Source: Flavobacterium taihuense (GTDB lineage: Bacteria; Bacteroidota; Bacteroidia; Flavobacteriales; Flavobacteriaceae). From it: DNA of 64,000 nt. A program made the translations under genes and the position numbers. Position 1 is the stretch's first letter. The number at the start of each line of letters is the position of its first letter. Of this stretch, positions 15,900 to 25,050 are shown in pieces. The stretch is taken from contig NZ_JAHWYN010000013.1 in NCBI RefSeq assembly GCF_019351435.1, forward strand, positions 1 through 64,000, in the 5' to 3' direction. A model generated the notes under the pieces. That model made no database searches and was not told where the DNA came from. It saw only the letters and a program-made list of their open reading frames with translations.

Positions 15900-18269
15900 A
15901 TGAAATATTTGAATCAACAATTACCCCTATTTAAATTGTTCTTATGTCTATTTATTCTTTCAACAGCGACCTCTTTTGCCCAAAACAAAGGAAGCCTAAA
16001 AGGAACCGTTCAAACCAGTGACAATAAACCCGCAGAAGGAGTTTCGGTTACTGTAGAAGAATTAAACAGGACAACCATTGCCGACAATAACGGTGTTTTT
16101 ACAATCAAAAGCATACCTGCTGGTAGCTATACAATAATAGTAACACTAGTTGGTAACAATGATGTCCAACAAAACGTAACAATTGCGGATGGTGAAACTG
16201 CAACCTTAGATATCAATCTTTCTTTATCCAATAATGAATTGAACCAAGTGGTTATTTTAAGTAACAAAAGTGTTTTTAAAACCAATCGTGTTTCTTCTTC
16301 ACTTCGTTTACAGTCTCCTATTATAGAAATCCCACAAAACATTCAGGTCGTAACAGGAAAACTAATTCAAGATCAACAAATCAATAACATGCTTGAAGGT
16401 GTAACCCGCAACGTGAGTGGTGCTACAAGAGTAGAACATTGGGATAATTATGCTAATATTACGATGAGAGGCAGTCAGGTTGCTGCTTTTAGAAATGGTA
16501 TGAACGTGAGTACAACTTGGGGACCGTTGACAGAAGACATGAGTATGGTAGAGCGCATAGAATTTGTAAAAGGTCCTGCAGGATTTATGTTATCAAACGG
16601 AAATCCAAGTGGTTTTTATAATGTGGTAACTAAAAAACCAAGTGGAAGAAACAAAGGAGAGGCAAGTTTGTCTTTGGGTAGTTATGGTATGTATAGAGGT
16701 ACATTGGATTTGGACGGAAAATTGACTAAAGACGGAAAACTTTTGTATCGTTTCAATGCAATGGGAGAAAAGAAAGACAGTTACCGCGATTTTGACTTTA
16801 ATGACCGTTATACTATTGCACCAGTATTAAAATATTTATTTTCAGACAAAACTTCTGCAACACTTGAATATACACAACAATTTTCGAAAGTAAATGCAAT
16901 TGGTAGTAACTATGTTTATGCCAAAAATGGTTACGAAGAATTACCAAGAAGCTTTACTACATCAGAGAAAGAATTAGATCCTACACAAATGCTGGAAAGA
17001 AGTCTTTTGGGGATTTTTGAACATAGTCTAAATGACAAATGGAAAATTACTGCCCAAGGTTCATACTTAAATTACGAACAAGAAGGAATGTCTTTGTGGC
17101 CAGCAGGTTTTGATCCTGCAAATGACGCTATTCTTAAAAGAGCTGGCGGAAACTGGGATATTTTAGGAAAAATATATACTGGACAAACTTTTGTAAATGG
17201 ACAGGCTCAAACCGGATCTGTTTCCCATAAGATACTTTCTGGATTCGATATGAGTGATAAAACCTATTATCATGACTGGTTACAATCTTTCACATTACCT
17301 GATTTAGATATTTATAATCCTGTACATGGCATAACAGCTTCGCCAAAATTTGACAGAAGCAAAGACATGGAAGACAGAGGTGTAAAATATTATAATAATT
17401 ATAAAGGTTTTTATGCACAGGATGAATTAGGATTCTTAGATAATTCACTTCGCTTAACATTGGCAGGAAGATATACTATTCTAAAAGCTGGTGATGCATA
17501 TTCTGGTGGTTCAAAAAATGAAAAATTCACACCGCGTATTGGATTGAGCTATTCTATTGACAAAAATACATCTGCTTATTTTGTGAGAGATGAATCTTTT
17601 ACAGAAAATTATGGGAGTGATTGGCAAGGAAAAAGTTTTAATCCTCAAACGGGAACAAATTTAGAATTAGGGTTCAAAAGAGACTGGTTAAACGGAAAAT
17701 GGAATTCTACGCTTGCAGCCTATCAAATTACCACAGACAATGTCCTTACATTAGATGCTGAACATTCTACGTCAGCTAAGCAATATAGCAAAGAAAATGG
17801 TCAGCAAAAAGTAAAAGGTTTTGAAGTTGACATTAGAGGAGAAATCTTTAAAAACTTAGATATTGTTGTAAACTATGCTTTTACAGAAGGAAAAACTACT
17901 AAAGATACCGACCCAAATATGGTAGGAAATCAAATTCCAGGAAGTACAAAACATATTCAAAACACTTGGTTAAATTATAAAGTAGATAATGGATTACTAA
18001 ACGGATTGGGGCTTTCATTAGGATATCAATATCAAGTAGATAGAGCTCCATGGTATATTTCACCTGATAACACTACTGCACTACCTGACTATTTCCGTTT
18101 GGATGGAGGTGTATCTTATCAAATCAAGAAAGTATACATAAACCTTATTGTTAATAACATACTTAATAAGTACTTGTATTCTGGAGGATATTATAGTTAT
18201 ACCGATATGTATTACTGGCAAGCGGAAGCAGGTACTAATGCAAGGGTAACTGTAAGTTATAAATTCTAA
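15900..18269 (+). CDS. TonB-dependent siderophore receptor with a carboxypeptidase-like N-terminal domain
   Basis: 789 residues. A signal peptide at 1-27 ends ...TSFAQ. Residues about 32-112 form the carboxypeptidase-regulatory-like beta-sandwich common in Bacteroidota receptors (GSLKGTV, GVFTIKSIPAGSY). The plug follows, with IEIPQNIQVVTGKLIQDQ, then MVERIEFVKGPAGFMLSNGNPSGFYNVVTKKP, characteristic of the FhuA/FhuE-type siderophore class. The 22-strand barrel ends in an aromatic residue (VTVSYKF), as needed for outer-membrane assembly. It should import a ferric siderophore with TonB energy; the ligand cannot be told from sequence. It stands behind the palindrome-flanked promoter P1 and is followed by a hairpin and a PepSY protein, so iron repression is likely. 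Confidence 0.93.
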   Translation: MKYLNQQLPLFKLFLCLFILSTATSFAQNKGSLKGTVQTSDNKPAEGVSVTVEELNRTTIADNNGVFTIKSIPAGSYTIIVTLVGNNDVQQNVTIADGETATLDINLSLSNNELNQVVILSNKSVFKTNRVSSSLRLQSPIIEIPQNIQVVTGKLIQDQQINNMLEGVTRNVSGATRVEHWDNYANITMRGSQVAAFRNGMNVSTTWGPLTEDMSMVERIEFVKGPAGFMLSNGNPSGFYNVVTKKPSGRNKGEASLSLGSYGMYRGTLDLDGKLTKDGKLLYRFNAMGEKKDSYRDFDFNDRYTIAPVLKYLFSDKTSATLEYTQQFSKVNAIGSNYVYAKNGYEELPRSFTTSEKELDPTQMLERSLLGIFEHSLNDKWKITAQGSYLNYEQEGMSLWPAGFDPANDAILKRAGGNWDILGKIYTGQTFVNGQAQTGSVSHKILSGFDMSDKTYYHDWLQSFTLPDLDIYNPVHGITASPKFDRSKDMEDRGVKYYNNYKGFYAQDELGFLDNSLRLTLAGRYTILKAGDAYSGGSKNEKFTPRIGLSYSIDKNTSAYFVRDESFTENYGSDWQGKSFNPQTGTNLELGFKRDWLNGKWNSTLAAYQITTDNVLTLDAEHSTSAKQYSKENGQQKVKGFEVDIRGEIFKNLDIVVNYAFTEGKTTKDTDPNMVGNQIPGSTKHIQNTWLNYKVDNGLLNGLGLSLGYQYQVDRAPWYISPDNTTALPDYFRLDGGVSYQIKKVYINLIVNNILNKYLYSGGYYSYTDMYYWQAEAGTNARVTVSYKF

Positions 18270-18292
18270 GATTGTTTTTATTTTGTTTAACT

Positions 18293-18320
18293 AAACTCCT
18301 CATTAACGTGGGGAGTTTTA
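18293..18320 (+). terminator. Terminator-like hairpin between receptor and PepSY gene
   Basis: AAACTCC, an 11-base loop, then GGAGTTTT with more T nearby. It lies in the 61-bp gap, so it may attenuate expression of the PepSY gene rather than end the transcript completely. Confidence 0.6.
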
Positions 18321-18330
18321 TCCTTTTTTA

Positions 18331-19464
18331 ATGAAAAATAATAGCTTAAAAAAACGGATTGGGCAACTACATTTATGGCTCGGATTGTCTTCGGGTATAA
18401 TTGTATTTATTATTGCCATTACGGGCTGTTTGTATACTTTTCAGGAAGAAATACAAAATAGTACCGAAGAATACCGTTTTGTTGAAAAAGAAAATAAACC
18501 TTTCCTCCCTCCTTCTCAATTGGAAGAAATTGCAAAAAAGGAACTACCGGGCAAAGCTCTTCATGCCATCAAATACAATGGAACCGAAAAATCAGCGGAA
18601 GCTATATTCTTCCATTATGAACCGACTTATTATTATATCGTTTATCTAAATCCCTATTCAGGAAAAGTGATAGAAACGGCAAATATGGACGAAGGATTTT
18701 TTAGATTTATCCTGGATGGCCATTTCTACCTTTGGCTGCCACCTGAAATTGGACAGCCTGTCGTTGCCTCGTTCACATTAGTTTTTCTCACACTCTTGCT
18801 CTCCGGATTGTATCTTTGGTATCCCCGAAATAAAAATGCGACCAAACAACGCTTTAGTTTCAAATGGAAAAAAGAAACAAAGTGGAAACGCAAAAACTAT
18901 GATTTGCATAATATCACTGGTTTTTACGTGCTTCTGATTGCCCTTATTTTTGCTATTACAGGTTTAGTTTGGGGTTTCCAATGGTTTGCTTACTCGTATT
19001 ACACAATAACTGGCGGGGAAAAATCATTGATTTATGAAGATCCAATTTCAAAGAAAACCAATACAACTATACAAAAACCTTTGGATAAAATTTGGGCATT
19101 AATGCAAAAAGAATACCCGACGGCAAAATCCATAGAAGTGCATCCGCCTGAAAATGACAGCACCGCAATTGCTGCCAATGCCACTTCGAAAGAAGGAACC
19201 TTTTGGAAAACAGATTACCGTTATTTTGACCAATACACTTTGGAAGAAAAAGAGGTAAAACACATTTACGGAAAATATAAAGATGCTTCAACTTCAGATA
19301 AATTAATGCGAATGAATTACGATATTCACACTGGAGCTGTATTTGGATTAGCCGGAAAAATATTTGCTTTTTTAATTAGCTTGCTTATCGCGAGCCTTCC
19401 TATATCTGGATTTTACATTTGGTGGGGACGAAATAAGAAAAATAAAAATACTGCAGTTACTTAA
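18331..19464 (+). CDS. PepSY-associated transmembrane protein
   Basis: 377 residues of the PepSY_TM family. The start KKRIGQLHLWLGLSSGIIVFIIAITG is the classic first helix with its conserved His. Further helices are near 140-165, 190-215 (YDLHNITGFYVLLIALIFAITG) and 340-365 (FLISLLIASLPISGFYIWW). PepSY sections in the periplasm lie between helices (residues about 50-135 and 230-330). Conserved histidines in helices 1, 3 and elsewhere suggest haem binding and electron transfer to the periplasm, as proposed for ferrisiderophore reduction. It is probably the partner of the receptor at 15900-18269. Family known; the reductase role is inferred. Confidence 0.88.
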   Translation: MKNNSLKKRIGQLHLWLGLSSGIIVFIIAITGCLYTFQEEIQNSTEEYRFVEKENKPFLPPSQLEEIAKKELPGKALHAIKYNGTEKSAEAIFFHYEPTYYYIVYLNPYSGKVIETANMDEGFFRFILDGHFYLWLPPEIGQPVVASFTLVFLTLLLSGLYLWYPRNKNATKQRFSFKWKKETKWKRKNYDLHNITGFYVLLIALIFAITGLVWGFQWFAYSYYTITGGEKSLIYEDPISKKTNTTIQKPLDKIWALMQKEYPTAKSIEVHPPENDSTAIAANATSKEGTFWKTDYRYFDQYTLEEKEVKHIYGKYKDASTSDKLMRMNYDIHTGAVFGLAGKIFAFLISLLIASLPISGFYIWWGRNKKNKNTAVT

Positions 19465-19551
19465 CTTAAATCATTACGCCATACTGTAACAACCAATAAA
19501 CTAATTAATTTTTTCACAGATTTAGAACTTTTATTTTAAACCTTTCATTCG

Positions 19552-19626
19552 TTTTTAAGTCTAAAAATTAATTGCTTTTACACAATTTATTTTTACATTT
19601 GCGCTATTTTTATTTATTCTAAATAA
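19552..19626 (+). promoter_or_regulatory. Iron-type promoter with two palindromic operators (P2)
   Basis: TTG at 19572-19574, a 19-bp spacer and TACATTTG at 19594-19601. The distal box TTTTTA-AGTC-TAAAAA spans 19552-19567. The proximal box TTATTTA-TTC-TAAATAA (19610-19626) is identical to the proximal box of P1. It drives the ankyrin-DUF2271-reductase-ApbE operon. Confidence 0.75.
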
Positions 19627-19723
19627 TATCTGCTTTTTAAGTAAAACATGTTTCTTAAAACTTGATTAATTAAAGAATTAACGTATCGAATCTATTCTAC
19701 ATTACTATACCTATATTAAACTT

Positions 19724-21241
19724 ATGAAAAATATATTTTCAATATCTTTTATTTTAGTTGCCTCCTTATTCGTCAGTGCACAACAAAAAAATACGCTTTT
19801 AGAGCAATCTTTTTGGAAAACAGCCCCAGATGTAGCATCAGTTCAAGCTGAAATTGCAAAAGGCAACAACCCTTCGGCATCCAATGATAGATCCTTTGAT
19901 GCTGTTGTTATCGCTATTAATAACGACGCACCAAATGCGACTATCAAATTTTTATTGGAACAACCAGGTAACGGTGTAAATAAGCCTACTCATGACAACC
20001 GTATTTATCTGCACTGGGCCGCTGGAAAAGGAAATCAAGAAATTGTAGAATACCTTATTGCCAAAGGTTCAGATCTCAATTTAGAAGACAGTCACGGAGC
20101 ATTACCAATTACCGCTGCCGCTAGTAACGGTGTTACCAATACTGCAGTTTATGAAGCTTTTTTTAAAGCTGGCGTAGATCCAAAGAAAAAATACACCAAT
20201 GAAACCAATTTGTTACTAATGGCCATTCCGTTTGACAAAAACCTTGCGCTTACCGACTATTTCGTTACTAAAGGAATGTCCCTTAAAGATATTGATAAAG
20301 ACGGAAGCACGGCTTTTGATTATGCAACAAAAACCGGAAACCTAACTTTGTTGAAATCTATTTTAGAAAAAGGGGTAAAACCAACCGACAACGCCTTACT
20401 CATTGCTGCTCAAGGTTCTCGAAGAGATGCCAACACATTGGAAACCTACAAATACTTGGTTGAAGATTTAAAACTGAAACCCACAGCAACCAATAGTGAG
20501 GGACAAAATGCACTTCATTTTCTAGTTACAAAACCAAAACAAACCGAAATCATAAGTTACTTCCTCTCAAAAGGCGTAGATGCAAATAAATCAGACAACG
20601 ATGGTAACACACCATTGATAGTTGCCGCTTCGGGCAAAGAATCCTATGGAACTGTAGAGCAATTAATCCCCCTTACAAAAAACATAAACGCACAAAACAA
20701 AAAAGGAGAATCTGCTTTGACTAAAGCCATACAGTCTGGCACTAATGAAACGGCAACTCTTCTTTTAGAAAAAGGAGCTGATGCAAAAGTACTTGATAAA
20801 GACGAAAATAATTTAGGCTTTTATCTAATTGATTCCTACCGACCTCAAATGGGAATGGGTCGCGGACCAGAAACTGGCAATGCACCAAAACAAGATCCTT
20901 TTGATACCAAAACAAAATTACTTCAGGATAAAGGATTAAACTTATCCACTCCTCAAAAAGACGGAAATACACTTTATCATTTCGCTGTTGCCAAAAACGA
21001 TTTAACTTTGCTGAAGAAAATTGCAGATTTAAACATAGATATAAATGCAAAAAACAAAGACGGCTTAACCGCTTTACACAAAGCAGCCATGATTTCTAAA
21101 GATGACACTTTATTGAAATACCTACTCTCCATTGGTGCCAAAAAAGAAATTGCAACCGATTTTGACGAAAGCCCTTATGCTTTGGCAAAAGAAAATGAGT
21201 CACTTACAAAAAATAAAACAGATTTAGAATTTTTAAAATAA
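19724..21241 (+). CDS. Exported ankyrin-repeat protein
   Basis: 505 residues with a cleavable signal peptide (ISFILVASLFVSA, cut near residue 19), so it works in the periplasm or on the outer side of the cell. Most of the mature chain is ankyrin repeats: NRIYLHWAAGKGNQEIVEYLIAKG at about 90-113, then further units such as GQNALHFLV, DGNTPLIVAAS, GESALTKAI, DGNTLYHFAV and DGLTALHKAA. Ankyrin repeats bind protein partners. As first gene of an iron-regulated operon that encodes a flavinylated-type protein, its reductase and its flavin transferase, a scaffold role for the redox chain is reasonable but unproven. It is 4 bp from the next gene. Confidence 0.9.
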   Translation: MKNIFSISFILVASLFVSAQQKNTLLEQSFWKTAPDVASVQAEIAKGNNPSASNDRSFDAVVIAINNDAPNATIKFLLEQPGNGVNKPTHDNRIYLHWAAGKGNQEIVEYLIAKGSDLNLEDSHGALPITAAASNGVTNTAVYEAFFKAGVDPKKKYTNETNLLLMAIPFDKNLALTDYFVTKGMSLKDIDKDGSTAFDYATKTGNLTLLKSILEKGVKPTDNALLIAAQGSRRDANTLETYKYLVEDLKLKPTATNSEGQNALHFLVTKPKQTEIISYFLSKGVDANKSDNDGNTPLIVAASGKESYGTVEQLIPLTKNINAQNKKGESALTKAIQSGTNETATLLLEKGADAKVLDKDENNLGFYLIDSYRPQMGMGRGPETGNAPKQDPFDTKTKLLQDKGLNLSTPQKDGNTLYHFAVAKNDLTLLKKIADLNIDINAKNKDGLTALHKAAMISKDDTLLKYLLSIGAKKEIATDFDESPYALAKENESLTKNKTDLEFLK

Positions 21242-21245
21242 TACT

Positions 21246-21725
21246 ATGAAGTCAATACTAAAAATAAGCCTGGTTGCATTAATATACCTTTTCTCTTTTG
21301 AAGCCTCAGCGCAAACCAGTAAATACAAATGCATGCTGCAAATGTCCAACTATGTGGGAGAAGGGGCTTATATTGTAGTTTCGCTCGTAAATGCTAAAGG
21401 GGATTATGACAAAACCCTATATGTAATGGGTGATAATAAAAAATGGTATAAAACACTCAAAGAATGGCACAAATTCTATTCTAAAAAACCAACGGATATC
21501 AGTGCAAAAACAGGAGCTTCGGTTACTGGTGGAGATCGTAGCATCACGACATTGGAAATTGAAGATTCTAAAATTAACAAAGGATATAAATTAAGATTTG
21601 AAACAGCTGTAGAAGACAATAAATACTACACCACAGATTTAGAAATACCCTTGACTACCGAAGGAATTGCTGCAAAGACCGAAGGTAAAGGCTACATCCG
21701 CTACGTAAGATTAAATAAACTGTAA
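21246..21725 (+). CDS. DUF2271 protein with an FMN-attachment-like motif
   Basis: 159 residues with a signal peptide (ALIYLFSFEASAQ). The mature part is a DUF2271-type beta-sandwich ending in Y-I-R-Y-V-R-L. Residues 89-94 read TGASVT. This fits the (S/T)GA(T/S)-x-T motif at which ApbE transfers FMN to NqrC and RnfG, with Thr94 (codon 21525-21527) as expected acceptor. ApbE is encoded in the same operon, and a PepSY-flavodoxin reductase lies between them. I infer a periplasmic flavoprotein that receives electrons from that reductase and perhaps reduces ferric siderophores. The motif is seen; the modification and role are inferred. Confidence 0.85.
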   Translation: MKSILKISLVALIYLFSFEASAQTSKYKCMLQMSNYVGEGAYIVVSLVNAKGDYDKTLYVMGDNKKWYKTLKEWHKFYSKKPTDISAKTGASVTGGDRSITTLEIEDSKINKGYKLRFETAVEDNKYYTTDLEIPLTTEGIAAKTEGKGYIRYVRLNKL

Positions 21726-21740
21726 ATTTTAAACTTTTAT

Positions 21741-21795
21741 ATCTGCGAAAATCTACAAAATCTGCGTACTTGTATTTTACTTAGATTTCGCAGAT
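21741..21795. repeat. Inverted short-word repeat inside the redox operon
   Basis: ATCTGCGAAAATCTA (21741-21755) pairs with TAGATTTCGCAGAT (21782-21795), with one base difference, and the loop contains another AATCTGCG word. A T run follows, so it may also act as a partial terminator between the DUF2271 and reductase genes. Confidence 0.65.
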
Positions 21796-21833
21796 TTTTT
21801 TAAAACAAATAATTTCCAAAATAAATTACATCA

Positions 21834-24011
21834 ATGACTCTTTCTTTTTGGCGTTATTCACACTTGGCTTTAGCTTTGTTTTCATCCTTGTTTTTAATAT
21901 TAGCATCCGTAACCGGTACCATACTTGCCGTAGATGCTATTCAGGAGAAAACACTATCCTATAAAGTTGAAAATTTTGAAAAAATAAAACTTGGAGAAAC
22001 CTTACCGATACTGCGCAAAACCTATCCAGAAATAACCCAATTGAGTGTTGACCACAATCAATTTGTAACGCTTCAAGCTATAGATCAAGACGATAATGAT
22101 ATTAATGCCTATATTGACCCAAGAACTGGCACAATATTAGGCACAACCATCAAGAAAAGTGAATTTATCCAATGGATTACGGCACTGCATCGTTCTTTAT
22201 TCCTCAAAGAAACTGGGCGGTTTATTGTCGGATTTATTTCGTTTCTGTTAGCTCTTATTTCTATTTCGGGATTTGCCTTACTACTTAACCGACAAAGAAC
22301 TATTCGCGGGTTTTTCTCTAAAGTCATAAAAGAAAACTTTGCCCAATATTATCATATTTTTTTAGGACGATTATCACTTATTCCTATTCTAATACTTGCC
22401 CTTTCGGGAACATATTTAACCTTGGAAAAGTTTAATTTTTTTGTCGAAAAAAAAGAAACAAACTCAGAGTTCAAAACTAGTGTTTTAGAAAATGTCCCAG
22501 CGTTCAATAGTATCCTTCTGGCTGATGTTCAAAAAATCGAATTTCCTTTTTCAGACGACCCCGAAGAATATTACATTATTGAATTGAAAGACCGAGAAAT
22601 CGAAGTCAATCAAATTTCTGGGGCTGTGATGAGCGAAAAACGATTCCCAACCACAACACTCTTGTCGAATTTGAGCCTTGATTTACATACGGGTAGAGCC
22701 AGTGTTTTATGGGCTATACTATTAGGAATAGCGAGTTTAAATATTCTCTTTTTTATCTACTCGGGTTTTGCGATGACCTTAAAACGAAGAACGAGTCGCA
22801 TTAAAAACAAATTCAATGCCAAAGAAAGCAAATTCATTTTGTTGGTAGGTTCTGAGAACGGCAGTACACTTCGATTTGCCAATGCCATTCAGAAACAATT
22901 GCTGGCTTATGGAGAAAAAGCATTTATTGCGGAATTAAATACTTATTCGAATTATCCAAATGCGGAACATCTTCTCCTATTTACCTCAACACATGGATTG
23001 GGAGACGCTCCTTCGAATGCGAGTAAATTTACAGAACTGTTTAACAAAACCGAACAAAAGCAAAAAATCAAAGTTTCGGTGATCGGATTTGGTTCAAAAG
23101 CCTATCCTAATTTTTGCGGCTATGCACGTGAAATTGACAGTTTATTGGCTAAACAAATTTGGACCGAACGCATTTTGGAATTACAAACAATAAACGACAA
23201 ATCGGCTGTAGAATTTGTAAGCTGGGTGAAATTATGGAGTGCCAAAACTGGAATTCCACTCTCTACTACCCCGTCAATATACAATGATGTTCCTAAAAAT
23301 TTGGAAAAATTAGAGGTCATAGACAAAACGACTATTGCAAATAACGGATTTACTTTTTTGCTGACACTTAGAACAAATAGAAACACCAAATTTAATTCAG
23401 GTGATTTATTGGCTATTTATCCAGCAAATGACCCGCGAGAGCGCCTCTACTCCATCGGAAATAGCAATGGCAATATACAATTGGCGATAAAACTGCATCC
23501 TTCTGGCTTAGGTTCTGGTTATTTATACAATCTCGAAGCCGGGCAAGTAATAAAAGCCAGAATCATTAAGAACCCTACTTTTCATTTTCCAAAAAAAGCA
23601 CCTAAAGTGGCATTAATTTCAAACGGTACCGGTATCGCACCGTTTTTAGGAATGATTGATCAAAACAACAAAAAAATAGAAATTCATTTGTATTCTGGCT
23701 TCCGAAGAGCAACCGAAACCGTTTTAGGCTATAAAAAATTCGCCAATAAAATGATTGAAAAACAGCAACTCAAAAGTTTTAATTTGGCTTTATCCCGAGA
23801 AGAAGAACATCAATATGTAATGGATTTAATCAGACGAGATGCGCAATTTTTCATCGATTTGCTGATGAATGGTGGTGTTGTAATGATTTGCGGTTCGCTT
23901 GCTATGCAAAAGGATGTGGAATCTGTACTTGATGAATTGTGTTTAGCCAAATCAACTACTGGAATTGCATATTATAAATCAAATGGACAAGTTCTATCGG
24001 ACTGTTATTAG
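21834..24011 (+). CDS. PepSY-flavodoxin-FAD/NADPH reductase fusion
   Basis: 725 residues. The N-terminal 315 residues are a PepSY_TM module with helices near 8-32, 120-145, 175-200 and 290-315 and periplasmic PepSY parts between. A flavodoxin-like domain begins near 333 (FILLVGSENGSTLRFANAI) and binds FMN. A cytochrome-P450-reductase-type FAD/NADPH unit follows (RERLYSIGNSNG near 533, then SNGTGIAPFLGMI and a C-terminal MICGSLAMQKDV). This is the architecture of sulfite-reductase-like flavoproteins joined to a membrane electron conduit, moving electrons from cytosolic NADPH through FAD and FMN to the periplasm. Neighbours DUF2271 and ApbE supply a flavinylated acceptor, so the operon forms a complete outward electron path. 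Confidence 0.9.
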   Translation: MTLSFWRYSHLALALFSSLFLILASVTGTILAVDAIQEKTLSYKVENFEKIKLGETLPILRKTYPEITQLSVDHNQFVTLQAIDQDDNDINAYIDPRTGTILGTTIKKSEFIQWITALHRSLFLKETGRFIVGFISFLLALISISGFALLLNRQRTIRGFFSKVIKENFAQYYHIFLGRLSLIPILILALSGTYLTLEKFNFFVEKKETNSEFKTSVLENVPAFNSILLADVQKIEFPFSDDPEEYYIIELKDREIEVNQISGAVMSEKRFPTTTLLSNLSLDLHTGRASVLWAILLGIASLNILFFIYSGFAMTLKRRTSRIKNKFNAKESKFILLVGSENGSTLRFANAIQKQLLAYGEKAFIAELNTYSNYPNAEHLLLFTSTHGLGDAPSNASKFTELFNKTEQKQKIKVSVIGFGSKAYPNFCGYAREIDSLLAKQIWTERILELQTINDKSAVEFVSWVKLWSAKTGIPLSTTPSIYNDVPKNLEKLEVIDKTTIANNGFTFLLTLRTNRNTKFNSGDLLAIYPANDPRERLYSIGNSNGNIQLAIKLHPSGLGSGYLYNLEAGQVIKARIIKNPTFHFPKKAPKVALISNGTGIAPFLGMIDQNNKKIEIHLYSGFRRATETVLGYKKFANKMIEKQQLKSFNLALSREEEHQYVMDLIRRDAQFFIDLLMNGGVVMICGSLAMQKDVESVLDELCLAKSTTGIAYYKSNGQVLSDCY

Positions 24012-24048
24012 TTTTAAAAAATATTGCCACAGATTTAAAACAAACTTT

Positions 24049-25050
24049 ATGTCGGTCAAACACCAATTTCTATTTCTTTTTTTAATCCTTTGTTCCTTCA
24101 CAAGCAATAGCCAAGTCTTACGTAAAAGAACCACCTTACTCATGGGCGGGCGATTCGACATTACGATTGTGGCCAAAGATTCGCTTACGGCAGAACAAAA
24201 TATAGACGAAGTTATTACCGAAATCACCCGAATTGAATATTTAATATCCGATTGGAAACCAACCACCCAAATATCCGAAGTAAATCAAAATGCGGGAATT
24301 CGTCCTGTAAAAGTAGATCGAGAAGTTTTTGAATTAACACAAAGAGCCATTCATTTTTCTGAAATTACAAACGGAGGCTTCGACATCAGCTTTGCAGCAA
24401 TGGACAGAATCTGGAAATTTGATGGCTCGATGACCGAAATACCATCGGCGGAAGCCATAAAAAAATCGGTAGAAAAAGTAGGCTACAAAAATATAGTTTT
24501 AGACAGTGTTCAATCCACCATTTTCCTTAAACAGAAAGGCATGAAAATTGGTTTTGGCGCATTGGGCGAAGGTTATGCCACTGATAAGTGCCGAAAAATG
24601 ATGCGAGCCAAAGGGATCGAAGCCGGAATAATAAACGGCTCTGGCGACATGAGTACTTGGGGGAAACAGCCTAACGGAAAAGATTGGAATATTGGCATTA
24701 CAAATCCCTTTGACAACGAGAAACTAATTGCCGTGGTCCCAATAAGCAATGGAGCTGTTACGACTTCTGGCAGTTATGAGAAATTTGTGGTTCTTGATGG
24801 GAAACGCTATTCGCACATTATTAATCCTGCTACAGGTTATCCTGCTACAGGATTATGCAGCGTGACTGTCTTTGGCCCCAATGCAGAAACAGCCAACGGC
24901 TTGAGCACTTCGCTAATGGTATTAGGAAAAAAAGCCGGTCTAGAATTACTCAACAATTATCCAAATTATAATTGCTTAATGATTACTGACAATGGAAAAG
25001 TCGTGAAATCGAAAAACTTCCGAATCAAAAAATTAAAGTCCCATCTTTAG
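24049..25050 (+). CDS. apbE: FAD:protein FMN transferase (ApbE)
   Basis: 333 residues from the ATG at 24049. An upstream in-frame start at 23965 would overlap the previous gene and place 28 residues before the signal peptide, so it is rejected. The export signal is FLFLFLILCSFTSNSQ. Family landmarks: LMGGRFDI near the start, SDWKPTTQISEVN, DISFAAMDRIW, IGFGALGEGYATD, GIINGSGDMSTWG, AVTTSGSYE and HIINPATGYPA, the last two lining the FAD and Mg2+ site. It splits FAD and attaches FMN to a Thr in a (S/T)GA-x-x-T motif of exported proteins. The only motif carrier seen here is the DUF2271 protein two genes upstream. Confidence 0.95.
   Translation: MSVKHQFLFLFLILCSFTSNSQVLRKRTTLLMGGRFDITIVAKDSLTAEQNIDEVITEITRIEYLISDWKPTTQISEVNQNAGIRPVKVDREVFELTQRAIHFSEITNGGFDISFAAMDRIWKFDGSMTEIPSAEAIKKSVEKVGYKNIVLDSVQSTIFLKQKGMKIGFGALGEGYATDKCRKMMRAKGIEAGIINGSGDMSTWGKQPNGKDWNIGITNPFDNEKLIAVVPISNGAVTTSGSYEKFVVLDGKRYSHIINPATGYPATGLCSVTVFGPNAETANGLSTSLMVLGKKAGLELLNNYPNYNCLMITDNGKVVKSKNFRIKKLKSHL

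Noticed and set aside
23965-24048. Upstream start for ApbE
   Set aside because: It would overlap the reductase gene and put 28 residues before a normal signal peptide.
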